The position numbers and the translations under genes are program-made. From contig JAPPMB010000085.1 of the NCBI GenBank assembly GCA_028819255.1, positions 1 to 46,845 on the forward strand: 46,845 nt of DNA, read 5' to 3'. Below the pieces are notes generated by a model. It did no database searches. It saw only the letters and a program-made list of their open reading frames with translations, and had not been told where the DNA came from. Origin of the DNA: Bryobacterales bacterium. Lineage in GTDB: Bacteria; Acidobacteriota; Terriglobia; Bryobacterales; UBA6623. Of this stretch, positions 44,678 through 46,845 are shown one piece after another; position 1 is the stretch's first letter, and each line of letters starts with the position of its first letter.

Positions 44678-46765
44678 ATGCCCCGGACGGTCGAGCTTGA
44701 GCGCTACCGCAACATTGGGATTGCGGCGCACATCGATGCCGGCAAGACCACCACGACGGAGCGCATCCTCTACTACACGGGGCGCCTGCACCGGATGGGC
44801 GAGGTCCACGACGGCACCGCCACCATGGACTACATGGAGCAGGAGCAGGAGCGCGGCATCACCATCACCTCCGCCGCGACGACCTGCTTCTGGCGCGACC
44901 ACCAGATCAACATCATCGACACCCCGGGCCACGTGGACTTCACCGCCGAGGTGGAGCGCTCGCTGCGCGTGCTCGACGGCGCAATCGCCCTCTTTGACGC
45001 GGTGGCCGGCGTCCAGCCGCAGTCGGAAACGGTCTGGCGCCAAGCCGACAAGTACCGCGTGCCGCGCCTGGCCTTCATCAACAAGATGGACCGCGTCGGG
45101 GCGAACTTCGACTACGCCGTCCAGACGATGATCGGGCGCCTCAAGGCCAGCCCGGTTCCCATCCAGCTCCCCATCGGCTCCGAGGACCGCCTGCGGGGCG
45201 TCGTGGATCTCGTCGAGATGCAGGGCATCTTCTGGAAGGACGAGACCCTCGGGGCGGAATACGAGATCGGCGAAATCCCCGACGAGCTGGTCGAGGAGGC
45301 CATCGACCGGCGGGAGAAGATGGTCGAGCGGGTCGCCGAAGAGGACGAGATCCTCTTCGAGCAGTACGTCGAGGGCCACGAGATCGGGGTCGAGGAGCTC
45401 CGCTCCGCGATCCGGCGCGCGACCATCGCCATGAAGATCACCCCCGCGCTGTGCGGCTCGGCCTTCAAGTACAAGGGCGTGCAGCGGCTGCTCGACGCGG
45501 TGGTCGACTACCTTCCGTCCCCCACCGACGTGCCCCCCGTGAAGGGCACCGATCTCGACGGCGAGGAGGCCCTCGTCCGCGCGGCCAGCGACAGCGAGGC
45601 GTTCTCCGCGCTGGTGTTCAAGATCCTCACCGACCCCTACGTAGGGCAGCTCGCATTCCTGCGGGTGTATTCGGGCTTCTTCCGCGCCGGAGGGGCCGTG
45701 TTCAATGTTTCCAAGCGTCGCAAGGAGCGCGTTGGGCGCCTGCTGCGCATGCACGCCAACAAGCGGGAGGACGTCAAGGACGCGTACGCCGGGGAGATCC
45801 TCGCCGTGGTCGGCCTCAAGACGGTCCAGACCGGCGACACGATCTGCGATCCCGCGCGGCCGGTCGTGCTCGAGCAGATCGAGTTCCCGAATCCAGTGCT
45901 CTCGCTTGCGGTGGAGCCGAAGACGAAGGCCGACCAGCAGAAGATCGGCATGGCCCTAACGAAGCTCTCGCAGGAGGACCCCACCTTCCGCGTGGAGTCC
46001 GACATGGACACCGGCCAGACGATTCTCTCGGGCATGGGAGAGCTCCACCTGGAGATCCTGGTCGACCGGCTGCTGCGCGAGTTCCGGGTGGCAGCGGACA
46101 TCGGCCGGCCTCAGGTCGCCTACCGCGAGACCATCCGCCGGCCCTGCATGGGCGAGGGGCGCTTCGTGCGCCAGACGGGCGGCCGGGGCCAGTACGGCCA
46201 CTGCAAGATCCGCGTCGAGCCGATCGAGAGCAACGAGGTGGAGTTCCACGACGAGATCTTCGGCGGAGCGATCCCGAAGGACTTTGTCAGGGCCGTGGAG
46301 AAGGGCGTCCGCGAGGCTCTCGCCAACGGCGTGCTGGCCGGATACGAGACGGTGGGCGTCTCCGTCACACTCTACGACGGCAGCTACCACGAGGTCGACA
46401 GTTCGGAGGTCGCCTTCAAGGTGGCCGGATCGATGGCCTGGAAGAACGCGGCGACCCGCGCCAGACCCGCCCTGCTCGAGCCTGTGATGGCGATCGAGGT
46501 GGTCGTCCCCGAAGAGTACATGGGCGATGTCCTGGCCGACATCAGCACGCGGCGCGGACGCATTCAGGGAATGGACCTTCGCGGCTCGACGCAAGTCATC
46601 AAGGGCTTCGTGCCCTTGGCCGAGATGTTCGGATACGCCACGGACCTGAGGTCGCGCACCCAGGGCCGGGGCAGCTACACCATGCACCTGCACGCGTACG
46701 AGCAGGCGCCTGGCGCCGTGCAGGAGGAAATCGTGAGGCGCATGCGCGGCAAGGCGGTCGGCTGA
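44678..46765 (+). CDS. fusA: Elongation factor G
   Basis: The protein has 695 residues from ATG 44678 with AAGAGGA site. The GTPase motifs are [15 protein letters not shown] (P-loop), the switch region [34 protein letters not shown] and NKMDR. The later domains II-V include [30 protein letters not shown] and [17 protein letters not shown] catalyses translocation, and ribosome recycling with RRF. The open frame extends upstream through rpsG in the same direction, but [23 protein letters not shown] marks the true start. Confidence 0.98.
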   Translation: MPRTVELERYRNIGIAAHIDAGKTTTTERILYYTGRLHRMGEVHDGTATMDYMEQEQERGITITSAATTCFWRDHQINIIDTPGHVDFTAEVERSLRVLDGAIALFDAVAGVQPQSETVWRQADKYRVPRLAFINKMDRVGANFDYAVQTMIGRLKASPVPIQLPIGSEDRLRGVVDLVEMQGIFWKDETLGAEYEIGEIPDELVEEAIDRREKMVERVAEEDEILFEQYVEGHEIGVEELRSAIRRATIAMKITPALCGSAFKYKGVQRLLDAVVDYLPSPTDVPPVKGTDLDGEEALVRAASDSEAFSALVFKILTDPYVGQLAFLRVYSGFFRAGGAVFNVSKRRKERVGRLLRMHANKREDVKDAYAGEILAVVGLKTVQTGDTICDPARPVVLEQIEFPNPVLSLAVEPKTKADQQKIGMALTKLSQEDPTFRVESDMDTGQTILSGMGELHLEILVDRLLREFRVAADIGRPQVAYRETIRRPCMGEGRFVRQTGGRGQYGHCKIRVEPIESNEVEFHDEIFGGAIPKDFVRAVEKGVREALANGVLAGYETVGVSVTLYDGSYHEVDSSEVAFKVAGSMAWKNAATRARPALLEPVMAIEVVVPEEYMGDVLADISTRRGRIQGMDLRGSTQVIKGFVPLAEMFGYATDLRSRTQGRGSYTMHLHAYEQAPGAVQEEIVRRMRGKAVG

Positions 46766-46802
46766 GGCCGCAGGGGAAGGCAATCCAAGGGGACAGACGA
46801 GA

Positions 46803-46845
46803 ATGGCGAAGGAAAAGTTTGATCGCTCGAAGCCGCACGTCAACG
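46803..46845 (+). CDS. tuf: Elongation factor Tu, 5' fragment
   Basis: ATG 46803 begins MAKEKFDRSKPHVNV, the start of EF-Tu (MAKEKFxRxKPHVNVGTIGHVDHGKT), cut by the end of the window. Its position after fusA completes the str operon. Only 14 residues are visible. Confidence 0.9.
   Translation, partial: MAKEKFDRSKPHVN

Overview
This is high-GC bacterial DNA from what is most likely a member of the phylum Acidobacteriota. The lineage call rests on three things: a secreted von Willebrand factor A protein of the 'acidobacterial VWFA-related' type, a very large Oar-like TonB-dependent receptor with an N-terminal carboxypeptidase-regulatory domain, and SpoIVB-type (S55) peptidase, NHL and DUF1326 secreted proteins in one stretch. 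TGA is used as an ordinary stop in most genes, so the standard code applies. Many exported proteins, three sulfatases, low coding density in places and several broken defence or toxin genes would suit a marine or host-associated heterotroph. That lifestyle is inference.

Layout. 1-3.1 kb: a DJ-1/PfpI gene with a damaged 5' end and a convergent secreted VWFA protein. 3.2-4.95 kb: a decayed island (an AbiEii-type toxin pseudogene and an interrupted unknown reading frame) next to tRNA-Ser(GCU). 5.1-7.2 kb: lysC-dapB, overlapping by 4 nt (aspartate pathway). 7.2-10.4 kb: TonB-dependent receptor. 10.6-19 kb: exported catabolic region with a lipoprotein ADP-ribosylglycohydrolase-fold protein, three type I sulfatases (two with Tat-like signals) and a secreted alpha/beta hydrolase. 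19.4-24.4 kb: S55 peptidase, a beta-propeller/fibronectin-like protein and an acyl-CoA desaturase. 24.9-27.7 kb: outer-membrane barrel, NHL propeller and an ABM-domain protein. 27.9-28.9 kb: ribH-nusB. 29.1-29.5 kb: hicB with a frameshifted hicA. 29.6-30.7 kb: a candidate selenoprotein. 31.2-40.1 kb: DUF192 protein, then an RND efflux cluster (one adaptor, two tandem pumps, one small membrane protein). 40.1-41.6 kb: largely non-coding, ending in a fragment of a restriction/methylase-like protein with a nonsense codon. 41.9-43.3 kb: two secreted proteins. 43.4-46.8 kb: str operon rpsL-rpsG-fusA-tuf with a near-consensus promoter; the window ends inside tuf.

The most notable object is at 29612-30679 on the minus strand. 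A single open frame is interrupted only by an in-frame TGA at the first cysteine of a thioredoxin-like W-C-P-F-C-K motif (giving W-U-P-F-C-K). A perfect 6-bp hairpin with a G in its 5-nt loop follows, and the loop starts 20 nt after the TGA, as expected for a bacterial SECIS element. The protein joins a periplasmic AhpC/TSA-like redoxin to a DsbD-alpha-like domain. A gene caller would split it into a short N-terminal orphan and a truncated redoxin.

A second theme is decay of selfish or defence genes. AbiEii toxin, HicA toxin and a nuclease/methylase-like protein are all broken, while housekeeping genes are intact.
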